Below, piece by piece: positions 25,851 through 37,966 of a stretch of 64,000 nucleotides of DNA. Source of the stretch: Verrucomicrobiota bacterium (lineage in GTDB: Bacteria > Verrucomicrobiota > Verrucomicrobiia > Opitutales > Opitutaceae); the NCBI GenBank assembly GCA_023399155.1, contig JAEWQP010000003.1, positions 62,001-126,000 of the forward strand, given 5' to 3'. Each line of letters opens with the position of its first letter. Position 1 is the first letter of the stretch. A program made the position numbers and the translations under genes. Under the pieces are notes generated by a model. That model searched no databases. It was not told the origin of the DNA and was given only the letters and a program-made list of their open reading frames with translations.

Positions 25851-26591
25851 CTAGGCCTGCCCGTCGAGTCGCGCGATCACCTGCGGCCAGGTGTTCTCGA
25901 ACTCACCGACAAGCTTTTTGAAAGCGGCTTTCTCGGCCTCGCGACGCGCGGTGTCGGCGTTCTTGCGCGACTCCCACACGTTCGAGGCGAGTTCGCGCTT
26001 CTCGGTCGCCTCAAACGCGGCGTAGATGTAGCCCGTGCGCGTATCCAGCAGGAGAGCCGACGCGGTGACGTAGGCGGTGATCCGGCGTGTCGGCGAAAGA
26101 CCGAGTGAGATCGTGGTGAGTGCCGCCGCCTTGTCGCGCTCGCGAAAGGTGGTGTCCAGCGTGTAGAGCACCAGCATGTCCGCCTGCAGCCGTGCGGCGG
26201 CCTGCCGCAGGGGAAGCTCGGAATCGAGCCGCTCCGGTAGCAGCATGGTGCTCAGCCCGATGGGACCGTGAAGCTGCGGCAGTTGCGCAAGCCGCGCCAG
26301 GTCGGCTTCGTCCTCGATCTCGCGCACGGTCACCACCGAGTACCGTCCGGTCCCCCAGACACCGCCGTTTTCGCGCAGCCATGCATTGGAGTAGCGCGGC
26401 GCCTGCACGCGCGCGAGCGCGACGCCCGCGGGCAGTCGCGCCGCCGGGCGCGCGGAGAAGCTTTCCTGCAGCTCGGAATCCGTGTTCGCGATCGCGGCGA
26501 AATCGGCACGACCGCCGGGTGTGACGTAGGAAGCGCATCCAGTGAAGAGCGCACAGCAGAGCAGGAGCAACGGCCAGACATGTGAGGACAT
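25851..26591 (-). CDS. putative lipoprotein near the Mot/Exb-like pair
   Basis: 246 residues. Signal MSSHVWPLLLLCCALFTGC ends in a lipobox-like FTGC (Cys19), followed by ASYVTPGG, so a lipid-anchored periplasmic-side protein is expected. The mature domain is alpha/beta: SVVTVREIEDEADLARLAQL, GLSTMLLPERLDSELPLRQA, and LQADMLVLYTLDTTFRERDK, where an aldehyde-like or CsgG-like (curli-secretion-type) core of alternating strands and helices may be present. The C-terminus, about 190-246, is a charged helix (WESRKNADTARREAEKAAFK). It follows the overlapping pair at 26730-29914 on the same strand after 138 bases and may share their function. CsgG-like assignment is tentative. Confidence 0.8.
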   Translation of the reverse strand: MSSHVWPLLLLCCALFTGCASYVTPGGRADFAAIANTDSELQESFSARPAARLPAGVALARVQAPRYSNAWLRENGGVWGTGRYSVVTVREIEDEADLARLAQLPQLHGPIGLSTMLLPERLDSELPLRQAAARLQADMLVLYTLDTTFRERDKAAALTTISLGLSPTRRITAYVTASALLLDTRTGYIYAAFEATEKRELASNVWESRKNADTARREAEKAAFKKLVGEFENTWPQVIARLDGQA

Positions 26592-26729
26592 GCATGCGGC
26601 AGACACGCGATCCTTTGCTGTTGTTCATGCGGCTTGCGACAATCAGGCGACCTGGAGCGCGTCCGAGCTCGGAAGCGTCCTGCCGCGCGGGCCCCCGCAC
26701 CCGGCGCGACCGCTCCCCTTTTGCGCGTG

Positions 26730-28160
26730 CTACTGCAGGCGCAAAGGCAGGCGAAGCACGCGGTCCCTCTGTCTCGCGATGATCTCGCTCGTGCGAATAT
26801 CCCGGAGCGACTGGCCGAAGGGAAGCTCCGCCGCGCCGGTGAAGTCGTCGATCAAGACGCAGTAGTTGTCCGTCACCATGAGGCCGAGGAGTTCGCCGGT
26901 CTTGCTGAAGACGAGATCGCCGGCATTCGGCGAAAACTCGCCGAAGAGCGAGCTGAAGATCCGCGTCTTCATGCGCACGTAACCCGGCGACTGCGGGTCG
27001 AGCTTGAACTCGACCTCGCCGTAGTACTTCCCGCCCTGGCTGATGATCACGGCCTCGGAGAACTTGAACGGCTCGGCGGCGGTCGGGTAGATGCGCACGC
27101 CCAGGCCGGCGGCGGCCGAGGCGTCCAGCCTGGCCACGACGACACGCGGATCGATCACGAGAAAGCGGAGGCGCTCGATCGCGAGCTGGCGCGACCCGGC
27201 AGCCACGCGGCCCTCCAGCACGCGCCAGTCGGCGGGGGATTCGCGGAAGTTGGCGGCCGTGTCGTTCACGTGCAGCAGCGCGTAGACATCGGTGCCGTCG
27301 CTCACGAGGATGGTGCGCGAGTCGTAGTTGCGCGTCACGGGCCCGAAGAGGTTCTCCCGCGCGGCATGAAACGTCGTCTGCACGCGATTGGCGGAGAAGT
27401 CGCTGAAGAGCGTGTTCGCGTTCACCGGCGTGTTCGAGCGGATCTCCTGGCGCAGGTTGGTGGAGCTTTCCGCCAGCTGGGTGACGCCCTCGGCGAGCCG
27501 CCCGGTCTGCTCCTGCAGGCGCACCTTCTCCTCGCGCTCGGCCGAGACCTGGCCGCGGAGCGTGTCGACGTTCTCGCGCAGCATCGTGCGCTCCGTGTCC
27601 GCCACCTGCATCTTCGTATTCAAGGATTGGATCTCCTGCTCGGCCCGGCTCCTGGCCTGCTCAAGCTGCGTCACCTGCCCGGCGAGGCGCTCGGCCGCCG
27701 CCTGGCGCTCGGCGAGTTCCTTCGCCAGTTGCTCCGCCTGGGCGCGCTTCGTCGCGGCCTCGGCTGCCGATTGCGTGAGACGCTCGGAGAGCTGGCTGAT
27801 CGCGGCCTGCGAATCGGCCACGCGTTCGGAGAGCTGGCGCGCCTCCTGGGCCTTGCGTTCGAGATCGGCGTTGAGCGCGGCCATGCGGCGCTCGCGCTCG
27901 GCCAGCGCCTCCTCACGCCGCTGCAGCTCGGACTGGGTGGTCTGGAGCGCGTCGCCCAGCTGGTCGCGCTGGGAGCGCTCCTCCTCGAGCGTGGCGCGGA
28001 GCGCGCCCACGAGGTCCTCCTGTACGACCTGCTGCACGGTCTCCCTGGGCGAGGCCTGCGATGGCGGCGGCGGCGTATCCGGCGGCTTCTCCCAGCGCGT
28101 GAGCGCGAGGAGGTTGAGCAGCAGGAAGTCGCAGATGATGAGAAGCAGCGTCTTGTTCAT
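26730..28160 (-). CDS. membrane-anchored coiled-coil protein with inactive-protease-like domain
   Basis: 476 residues. A single N-terminal membrane helix (MNKTLLLIICDFLLLNLLAL) carries an Asp at residue 11, as the helices of MotB, ExbD and TolR do. A short proline run (about 26-33) and a coiled coil at about 37-250 (ERERRMAALNADLERKAQEA and many similar heptads) follow. The C-terminal domain, about 255-476, is beta-rich. Its LVFSKTGELLGLMV (about 416-429), preceded by PNAGD, lines up with the GNSGGPLxxxxGEIVGV motif of trypsin-like proteases, with Ala413 where the catalytic Ser would be. FLVIDPRVVVARLD resembles the DPRxDLALLKI segment without its Asp. So it looks like a protease fold without activity; this is my reading, not a database result. 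Overlaps the next membrane gene by four bases (ATGA). Confidence 0.85.
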   Translation of the reverse strand: MNKTLLLIICDFLLLNLLALTRWEKPPDTPPPPSQASPRETVQQVVQEDLVGALRATLEEERSQRDQLGDALQTTQSELQRREEALAERERRMAALNADLERKAQEARQLSERVADSQAAISQLSERLTQSAAEAATKRAQAEQLAKELAERQAAAERLAGQVTQLEQARSRAEQEIQSLNTKMQVADTERTMLRENVDTLRGQVSAEREEKVRLQEQTGRLAEGVTQLAESSTNLRQEIRSNTPVNANTLFSDFSANRVQTTFHAARENLFGPVTRNYDSRTILVSDGTDVYALLHVNDTAANFRESPADWRVLEGRVAAGSRQLAIERLRFLVIDPRVVVARLDASAAAGLGVRIYPTAAEPFKFSEAVIISQGGKYYGEVEFKLDPQSPGYVRMKTRIFSSLFGEFSPNAGDLVFSKTGELLGLMVTDNYCVLIDDFTGAAELPFGQSLRDIRTSEIIARQRDRVLRLPLRLQ

Positions 28161-29914
28161 CCGACGCGCACGGGCTGGCTGGCCGCGGCCGAGGAGCCGG
28201 ACCCGGGATTGACGGCCGGCGCGATGCCGGTCGTCTCGGTGATCTCGAGGATCAGCTTCTGTTTGAAGGGACGCACGTGGCGGATCTTGATGAACGCCAC
28301 GCAGAGGATGCCGAAGAGGTTGGACGAGTAGGCGGCGAGCAGGTTGGCCTGGATCACCTGGAGCACCTGCAGGACCAGCGCAATGCACGTGCCCGCGATG
28401 CCCACATAGAGGCCGCTGTCGAAGAGGTTTTCCTCGTTCTCCGCCAGGCGCAGCTTCACCGCGGGCGAGACGTTCCGTGCCTCGATGTCCTTCAGCTTGA
28501 GCCGGCAGATGTAGTAGACCAGCGCCTGGACGAGGAAGAAGAAGGTGATGCTGGTGATCGTGGGCAGGTCGATCGCGTAGGATTTATCGGGCATGGTGTC
28601 GGCGGGGGTTGAAGCTCCAAATACGGGGATGACGAGTCTGAGTTCGTAGCCCGCGGGCTGGGCGCCCAGGGCGAGGTAGGGCTCGTTGACGATCACGAGC
28701 AGCAGGCAGATCACGAGGGCGCCGAGCGCGCGCACCGTGGCGGTGAACGACGCGGACAGCTCGATGCGGCGCAGCGCGGAAAGGCGTTCGCCGGCCAGGA
28801 ACAGCAGGAATCCACCGAGCAAATACGCGGCGATCTTCGCGCCGACCGCCAGGTAGGGGCGGGCCAGCGCGAATCTCACGAGATGGTCCGTGGTCGATTG
28901 CGGGAATCCGCCCGCATGCACGCGCGGCGGCAGCGAAAGGTCACCGTCCACCGGAAGCTGCTGGCGCATGAGGAGCGCCAGGCTGGCGGATCCATGGTGC
29001 AGCGCAAAGGCGAGCGCCTCCGTGCCGTGCGGGCCGAACTCGACCAGGTACTCGGCCACCCTGTCCGGCTGACGCGTGATCACGCAGGCGGCCGCGATCA
29101 CGGGGCCCGCGTCGGGCGCGACATTGTGCAGGTGGCGCAGCTGCGCGATCGTCTGCAGGGCGGTGGCGCCGCGCACGATCGCGACGAGCTGGCCCCAGTT
29201 GTAGCGACGGCCCAGCGCGAGGAGGTCGAGGTAAACGGCCTCGAGCGCGGACGCATCCCCGCTGCGCACCGCCTCCTCGGCGAGCGCACGCAGCTCCACC
29301 GTCACCTCGTCGGTGAACGCCTGCGTCTGCACAAGCATCCCCGCGAGATGAACCGTGGCCTCGAGCGGGGCGCCCCCCGCGCTGATCCGCGGCAGGAACT
29401 GTTGGTACGAATTCAGATCCCGCGTGGCCACGACGGCACGCGTCGCGCCGTTGCGCGAGGACGCGAGAAACTCGCCGACGGCGCGGCGCGCCTGGGCCCC
29501 GAGGAACAGCCGGAGCACGCCGCCCGAACCGTCGCCCACGGGTGGAGCGGCCTCGAACGCATTGGCCAGGTATGGATCGGATTCACCCCAGAGGGCGACG
29601 TCGGGATTGAGCCGGTTGTACTCCGCCACACGGTCCACGAGCAACTCGGCGTGGCGAAACTGCACGGCGAGAGCCGCATCGGCGACCAGGACCGCCGCGC
29701 CAGGGCGGCCGGCGTCGAGCTGGCGGCGGAACTCCTCGGGGAGGCCCGGCCCGTTTCGCCCCGCGCCCGCAAGCACCGTGGCGGGGATGCTCTTGAACTG
29801 CGATGGGATCATCCATCCGAAGGCCACGATCGCTGCGCCGAAGAGCGCGAAAACGAGGGCAAGGCCGAGGCCACGCGACGCGTGCGTCGCTTCGTGCGTG
29901 TGCAAGGGTGCCAT
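28157..29914 (-). CDS. polytopic membrane protein, partner of the coiled-coil protein
   Basis: 585 residues. TM1 at about 16-36, then a 310-residue extracytoplasmic region of helices (possible solenoid; AAVLVADAALAVQF, VDRVAEYNRLNPDVALWGES). TM2 follows at about 354-375 and TM3 at about 394-412, TM4 at about 453-471, and a C-terminal pair at about 501-541 with GLYVGIAGTCIALVLQVLQV. The C-terminal pair, with its GxxGT turn after a charged amphipathic helix (SPAVKLRLAENEENLFDSG), recalls the last two helices of MotA/TolQ/ExbB. Together with the Asp-containing helix of the downstream partner this suggests a proton-channel-like pair, but overall similarity is low and no family name is claimed. 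Translationally coupled to the gene at 26730. Confidence 0.85.
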   Translation of the reverse strand: MAPLHTHEATHASRGLGLALVFALFGAAIVAFGWMIPSQFKSIPATVLAGAGRNGPGLPEEFRRQLDAGRPGAAVLVADAALAVQFRHAELLVDRVAEYNRLNPDVALWGESDPYLANAFEAAPPVGDGSGGVLRLFLGAQARRAVGEFLASSRNGATRAVVATRDLNSYQQFLPRISAGGAPLEATVHLAGMLVQTQAFTDEVTVELRALAEEAVRSGDASALEAVYLDLLALGRRYNWGQLVAIVRGATALQTIAQLRHLHNVAPDAGPVIAAACVITRQPDRVAEYLVEFGPHGTEALAFALHHGSASLALLMRQQLPVDGDLSLPPRVHAGGFPQSTTDHLVRFALARPYLAVGAKIAAYLLGGFLLFLAGERLSALRRIELSASFTATVRALGALVICLLLVIVNEPYLALGAQPAGYELRLVIPVFGASTPADTMPDKSYAIDLPTITSITFFFLVQALVYYICRLKLKDIEARNVSPAVKLRLAENEENLFDSGLYVGIAGTCIALVLQVLQVIQANLLAAYSSNLFGILCVAFIKIRHVRPFKQKLILEITETTGIAPAVNPGSGSSAAASQPVRVG

Positions 29915-30006
29915 CGTGCGTCAGTTCAGGTAGCGGTCCGAGCCGTCCGCCACAATTTCATTTGCGGCGGGTAGCGGAGCCGAGCAACTTGCCCCGACTA
30001 GACATC

Positions 30007-30567
30007 ATGCCGCTCACGATTGTTCACTACGGCGACCCCATCCTGAAGAAGAAGGGAAAGCTGGTTGCGGAGTTTGACAAGAAGCTCGTCCAACTTGCGA
30101 ACGACATGGTGGACACAATGCACGAGGCCGAGGGCATCGGTCTCGCCGCGCAACAGGTGGGTTTGGCGATCCAGCTCTGCGTCATCGACCTGCGGCCCAC
30201 GGAGTCGGACTTTTCCTACAAACTCGACGGCACCTCGCCCCCGCTCGACTTGATCATGCCGATGGCGCTGGTGAACCCCGCGGTCGAGGTCGTGCCCGAA
30301 CCGACGGACAGCTACGAGGAAGGATGTCTTTCGTTTCCCGAGGTGCGTGGTGATGTGGTCCGTCCCGACACGATCCGGGTGAGTTTCCAGGATGTGCACG
30401 GCCAGAAGCATGAGATGGTGTGCGACGGTCTGCTTTCGCGCTGCATCCAGCACGAGGTCGATCATCTCAACGGCATCCTCTTCATCGAGCGCATGTCGAA
30501 GGCCGTGCTGGCCAAGCTCGAGCCGCAACTGAAGGATCTCAAGGCCGCCCACCGCGCCAGGAAGTGA
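30007..30567 (+). CDS. def: peptide deformylase
   Basis: 186 residues. Removes the N-formyl group from nascent proteins, an iron-dependent cytosolic enzyme acting at the ribosome exit. All three motifs are present: motif 1 GIGLAAQQ (43-50), motif 2 EGCLSFP (105-111, metal ligand Cys107), and motif 3 QHEVDHLNG (148-156, His149 and His153 with catalytic Glu150). The N-terminus PLTIVHYGDPILKKKGKLV is standard. The insert ESDFSYKLDGTSPPLDLIMP is longer than in E. coli and places it near the type 2-like or mixed group. Divergent from the membrane pair, convergent with phoH. Confidence 0.97.
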   Translation: MPLTIVHYGDPILKKKGKLVAEFDKKLVQLANDMVDTMHEAEGIGLAAQQVGLAIQLCVIDLRPTESDFSYKLDGTSPPLDLIMPMALVNPAVEVVPEPTDSYEEGCLSFPEVRGDVVRPDTIRVSFQDVHGQKHEMVCDGLLSRCIQHEVDHLNGILFIERMSKAVLAKLEPQLKDLKAAHRARK

Positions 30568-30646
30568 CGGGCGCCGCGATCCCCACCGGGGGCGCCGACG
30601 CACGCGCCGCGGCGGAAGGGTCGGCGATCTCGCCGCCGTTTCGCGC

Positions 30647-32164
30647 TCAGAGCAGGTCCGCGGCGAGTTCAGCGAGCCTGGAGCGCTCGCCCTTGGTCAA
30701 GCGCACGTGAGCCGCCAGGGCCTGACCGCGCATGCGATTGAAGCAGTAAACGAGGCCGTTGCTGCGCGAGTCCACGTAGGGATTGTCGATCTGCGCGGGA
30801 TCGCCGATCAGCACGATCTTTGAGCCCTCGGAGATGCGCGTGATCACGGTCTTCACCTCGTGCGGCGTGAGCTGCTGGGCCTCGTCGAGGATGAAAAACC
30901 GGCGCGCGATCGAGCGGCCGCGGATGAAGCACAACGCCTCGATCTCCACCAGGCCCGAGCGCAGCAGGCGCTCGTAGGGTTTGGCCACGGCGCCGGCCGA
31001 TGGGGCGCTGCTGTTGAACGAGGCGGCGATCGCCACGGCCGACTCCTCGTTGCGTTTCTTCTTCGCAGTCTTCTTGCCGACAAACTGGGGGTCGCGCGGC
31101 GGCTTGGAGGGAATGAGCACCTCCAGCGCATCGTGGTAGGGCTGCAGCCACGGCCGCATCTTCTCTTCCATCGTGCCGGGCAGGAAGCCGATGTCCTTGC
31201 CCAGCGCGATCACGGGGCGGCTGATGGAAAGCCCGTCGTAGCGACCGTCATCCTCCTTGATCTGGTGCAGCGCGCAGGCCGTCGAGAGCAGCGTCTTGCC
31301 CGTGCCGGCCTTGCCGAAACAGGTCACGAGCGAGATGGAATCGTCGAGCAGCGCGTCCATGAAAAATTGCTGCTCGAGGTTGCGCGGACGGATCGGAATC
31401 CCGCCGGGTGCCTTCACCGACTCGGGCACGCGAAGGCGACGCAGCACGCCGTCGCCGACGTGGCGTCCGGGCATCGTCTTGCCTTCCGGGGTGACGAGCA
31501 GCACGTACTCGTTGAGGTAAAGCGGGCGCTCGGCCGGCATCTCGATTCGCAGCTCCTCCTCCGACGCGAACCGCTGTATCTCGTAGACCGAGATCGGGAT
31601 GCGACGGTAATCCTCGTCCTCCATCTCCTCGGGGACCTTGTCATTGCGATAGTCCTCGGAGAGAAGGCCGACGGCGCGCGCCTTCAGCTGCACATTGACG
31701 TCCTTGGAGACGAGGATCGTCGGCGGCGGGAAGGTTTCCTGCACGAAGAGGGCCGCGGCTAGGATGCGATTATCCTTCTTCGTGAGGTCCGGCAGGATCG
31801 CGCGCAGGCGCTGCATCGCCGGGGAGCCGAAGTTGTTTTCCTGGAGGTAGCGGTTGATGATGATGCAGAGTGTTCCGCCCGTCGGCAGGCGCACACCCTC
31901 CAGCATCGCGCGCGAATCGGGCAACAGCTCCTGAAGGAACCGATGCACCCGGCGGGCATTTCGTCCCCGCTCGGTGCTTTGCTCTCCCTTGATCGCGTCG
32001 AGCTCCTCGAGGACCTCGACCGGGATGGCCAGATTGTTGTCCTCGAATCTGAAAAGCGAACGAGGATCGTGGAGCAAGACGTTCGTATCCAACACGTAAG
32101 TCTTGACCTGGCCGGAGACGTTAAGTTGCGGTTGAACTCTCGGCGAAGCGCTTGGGTATTCCAT
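30647..32164 (-). CDS. PIN-PhoH family protein (PhoH2/YlaK-type)
   Basis: 505 residues combining an N-terminal PIN nuclease domain and a C-terminal PhoH ATPase. PIN: KTYVLDTNVLLHDP (21-34, metal-binding Asp26), with VLEELDAIKG (51-60) and DNRILAAALFVQ (131-142). PhoH: Walker A FGKAGTGKTLLS (283-294), SRPVIALGKDIGFLPGTMEE, Walker B RFFILDEAQQLTPHEVK (about 421-437), and an arginine-finger-type IGDPAQID. Known PhoH2 proteins are ATP-dependent RNA helicase-nucleases. A lysine-rich insert (KKTAKKKRNEE, about 362-372) sits between the ATPase motifs and may contact RNA. Divergent from metH across a 375-base spacer. Confidence 0.94.
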   Translation of the reverse strand: MEYPSASPRVQPQLNVSGQVKTYVLDTNVLLHDPRSLFRFEDNNLAIPVEVLEELDAIKGEQSTERGRNARRVHRFLQELLPDSRAMLEGVRLPTGGTLCIIINRYLQENNFGSPAMQRLRAILPDLTKKDNRILAAALFVQETFPPPTILVSKDVNVQLKARAVGLLSEDYRNDKVPEEMEDEDYRRIPISVYEIQRFASEEELRIEMPAERPLYLNEYVLLVTPEGKTMPGRHVGDGVLRRLRVPESVKAPGGIPIRPRNLEQQFFMDALLDDSISLVTCFGKAGTGKTLLSTACALHQIKEDDGRYDGLSISRPVIALGKDIGFLPGTMEEKMRPWLQPYHDALEVLIPSKPPRDPQFVGKKTAKKKRNEESAVAIAASFNSSAPSAGAVAKPYERLLRSGLVEIEALCFIRGRSIARRFFILDEAQQLTPHEVKTVITRISEGSKIVLIGDPAQIDNPYVDSRSNGLVYCFNRMRGQALAAHVRLTKGERSRLAELAADLL

Positions 32165-32277
32165 TCGCTGGGGCCCTCATAAGCCCGAACCATGGGTGGA
32201 TGTCGACCCCAGAATGGCGTCTAGGGTATAGTTGTTCACAGCTATTCACATACCAATGGCCGCGTTGGTAAAAAGAA

Positions 32278-32307
32278 TGGCGGGCCGTCTACCCGGACGG
32301 CCCGCCA
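32278..32307. terminator. strong hairpin inside the phoH-metH divergent spacer
   Basis: A 12-bp perfect stem (TGGCGGGCCGTC/GACGGCCCGCCA) with loop TACCCG. On the minus strand it is followed by TTCTTTTT, on the plus strand by ACTTTCTTACGGTTTT. It is a good minus-strand terminator and a fair plus-strand one, yet lies between two genes transcribed away from each other, so its client transcript is unidentified. Confidence 0.75.
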
Positions 32308-32313
32308 ACTTTC

Positions 32314-32496
32314 TTACGGTTTTCCCCAACTCCCGTTGAGCACGGGAGCAATCAGCGCGTAGGAAAAGACCGTGTATGCTCGCCAAGGTTCCGCTTCGGC
32401 GCGGACCGGCTCCCTGCCCCTTTCGGCGATGCCACGCGCTCCACCTCGTGCGACCGCTCCACCCCATCCGGCAGCGCCAATCATTCCCATCAACAT
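32314..32496 (-). CDS. possible small protein (60 residues), uncertain
   Basis: An open frame ATG TTG ATG GGA ... ending TAA stops six bases before the terminator-like hairpin at 32278-32307. It encodes MLMGMIGAAGWGGAVARGGA, then a charged stretch and a hydrophobic patch (YTVFSYALIAPVLNG). It would start inside the CATATC arm of the palindrome at 32494-32515 and lacks a Shine-Dalgarno sequence. Third-position G+C looks lower than in neighbours. The only reasons to list it are its position directly before a terminator and the absence of any other explanation for that terminator. It may equally be an untranslated RNA, or not expressed. Confidence 0.22.
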   Translation of the reverse strand: MLMGMIGAAGWGGAVARGGARGIAERGREPVRAEAEPWRAYTVFSYALIAPVLNGSWGKP

Positions 32497-32515
32497 ATCT
32501 CGATGTGATGATATG
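32494..32515 (+). promoter_or_regulatory. palindromic site upstream of metH
   Basis: CATATC (32494-32499) and GATATG (32510-32515) form a perfect inverted repeat with a 10-base spacer, ending 24 bases before the metH start. AT-rich palindromes at methionine genes are commonly bound by ArsR-type regulators such as SahR; assignment to a particular regulator is inference. No SAM, SAH or cobalamin riboswitch was recognised in the leader. Confidence 0.45.
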
Positions 32516-32527
32516 ATTGATTGACTC

Positions 32528-32533
32528 GGGAGG
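32528..32533 (+). promoter_or_regulatory. Shine-Dalgarno sequence that sets the metH start
   Basis: GGGAGG lies six bases before a GTG codon at 32540, in frame with metH. The in-frame ATG at 32561 has no such sequence, so the GTG is the likely start. This is one of very few clear Shine-Dalgarno sites in the window. Confidence 0.7.
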
Positions 32534-32539
32534 CCCCCC

Positions 32540-36400
<3,861 letters not shown>

Positions 36401-36466
36401 TGCCGACCTCGCAGCGAGCCAGGCTTCCGCACCCTCGCACGACGGCGCGCGCGGCTGGCATCCATT

Positions 36467-37942
36467 TCAGTAGAATATTGGGAAATCCTTCTGCAGCCGC
36501 TGCTCGAGATCGGTGACGCCCTCCAACATCTTGTGCCCAGGGTAGAGTCGACGCGCCGTGTCCCAACAGACCCAGGCCGCTGACATGTCATAGCTGCCGT
36601 AATACAGTCCGCCCAGGTCGTTGTAGACGCCGCCGATGAAGGGGTTCGCCTCGAGCGCAGCGAGGAAGAACGCCTCGGCCTCGTCGAGTCGATTCAGACC
36701 GGTGAGCGCGTTGGCCCGCATGATGTCGATGACATACGCCTTCTCCAGCGCCGTCCGGTCGATCGCGGCATACCCCTTCTCGCTCTGCTCACAGGCCTCG
36801 CGAGACGATTGATCGCCACTTGAGAAATACTGCCGACAGCGATCATCGTGGTTGAAGACGTCAACTCGTGCACGGATCTCGTCCGCCATCGATTCGCCCG
36901 ACTGAAGAGTGTGCTCGACGAGAGCCAGCATCGCATCGATAGCCCTGCCCTCGTGGATGGCACGATCGGCGAACTCGACAGCCGCCTGTCTTGACGGCGC
37001 CGTGGAATCGGGCAGCCGCGCCAGGATATCACGCAGGCGCTTGGACGGCACCGGTGAGCGGCAAATCTCGCCCGCGATCCGCTCGGCGGGCCGCCTCTCC
37101 TCGCCGATCTCGGCGGAAACGAAATCGACCACGTAGTCGCTTCGCTGAAACGTGTTGATCGCCGAATACTCGAGCCGCTGCGGAATGCGCCCATCCTTCA
37201 TCAGCGTCTCTCGCACCGAGGGGTGCACCGAGCATGCATAGACGAGAAAGCGCTCCCAAGGCCGCCGCCATTCCTCCGGCACCGCCAGGGTGCCGTGTCG
37301 GTACGCAGCCACGACGCGCCCCTCGCGCACAAACTCCGTGAGTCCCTGCCTGCCCTTGCGCAGCTTGCACGCAGGCTGTGCCTTGGGTGAATCCAGCGTG
37401 CCTACGCCCGGAATCTGCAGGCCGAAGAGGCTCTCGGAGTCGAACGCATCAAAGCTCACTCTCGCGTCCTTCACGCCGACCGCTCGGAACATCGCTCCCA
37501 GTGAAACGCGATTCTGCAGCTCGTTGACGCGAAACGCGACCAGCGCGTGCAGGTTGTGGTCACTGAGTTCCTGCGCCGTCCCGCTGCGCATGAAAGCGCG
37601 CCCCGCCCGGAAATCGTAGATCTCGCGACCTTCGTCCGCCGTGAGCACGTGATAGTCGGATCCAAGTTCCACCGTCCAGGTGTACTCACGCTCTTCCACG
37701 GTGGGCTTGCGATCCTCGCGCTTCGCTTTCGAACGTCCGGACTCGCCTCCGGATCCGGGTGGCGGATCCGAGGGATAAGTCGTCTTGGTTTCGCTCACCC
37801 GAAAGACGAGCCGCCAGTGCTCTCCGGCAGCGGCCGCAGGTGGCAGCCAAAGCGCCGCCAGCGCGATGCAGGCCAATGCGGAGGTGTGCCACCGTCGGGC
37901 GCGGGGAGCATCAGCACATTTCCAGAAGTTCGTCCGGGCCAT
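36467..37942 (-). CDS. exported protein with C-terminal TPR-like region
   Basis: 491 residues. Signal peptide after a basic start (MARTNFWKCADAPRARRWHT, then SALACIALAALWLPPAAAAG; cleavage near AAA-GEHW). The N-terminal half is beta-rich (WRLVFRVSETKTTYPSD, TVELGSDYHVLTADEGREIY), with a low-complexity basic insert KAKREDRKPTVEERE at about 72-86. Residues 350-491 show helix pairs with TPR spacing (ALTGLNRLDEAEAFFLAALE, NPFIGGVYNDLGGLYYGSYD, MSAAWVCWDTARRLYPGHK). No enzyme motif was recognised; a surface or periplasmic binding role is likely. The gene ends 66 bases from the convergent metH stop. Confidence 0.8.
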   Translation of the reverse strand: MARTNFWKCADAPRARRWHTSALACIALAALWLPPAAAAGEHWRLVFRVSETKTTYPSDPPPGSGGESGRSKAKREDRKPTVEEREYTWTVELGSDYHVLTADEGREIYDFRAGRAFMRSGTAQELSDHNLHALVAFRVNELQNRVSLGAMFRAVGVKDARVSFDAFDSESLFGLQIPGVGTLDSPKAQPACKLRKGRQGLTEFVREGRVVAAYRHGTLAVPEEWRRPWERFLVYACSVHPSVRETLMKDGRIPQRLEYSAINTFQRSDYVVDFVSAEIGEERRPAERIAGEICRSPVPSKRLRDILARLPDSTAPSRQAAVEFADRAIHEGRAIDAMLALVEHTLQSGESMADEIRARVDVFNHDDRCRQYFSSGDQSSREACEQSEKGYAAIDRTALEKAYVIDIMRANALTGLNRLDEAEAFFLAALEANPFIGGVYNDLGGLYYGSYDMSAAWVCWDTARRLYPGHKMLEGVTDLEQRLQKDFPIFY

Positions 37943-37966
37943 ATGAATTGAGGGGGCAAAGCGGTG

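Noticed and set aside
26730..28160. Calling the coiled-coil protein an active serine protease
   Set aside because: The Ser position is Ala, and neither the His nor the Asp motif is present.
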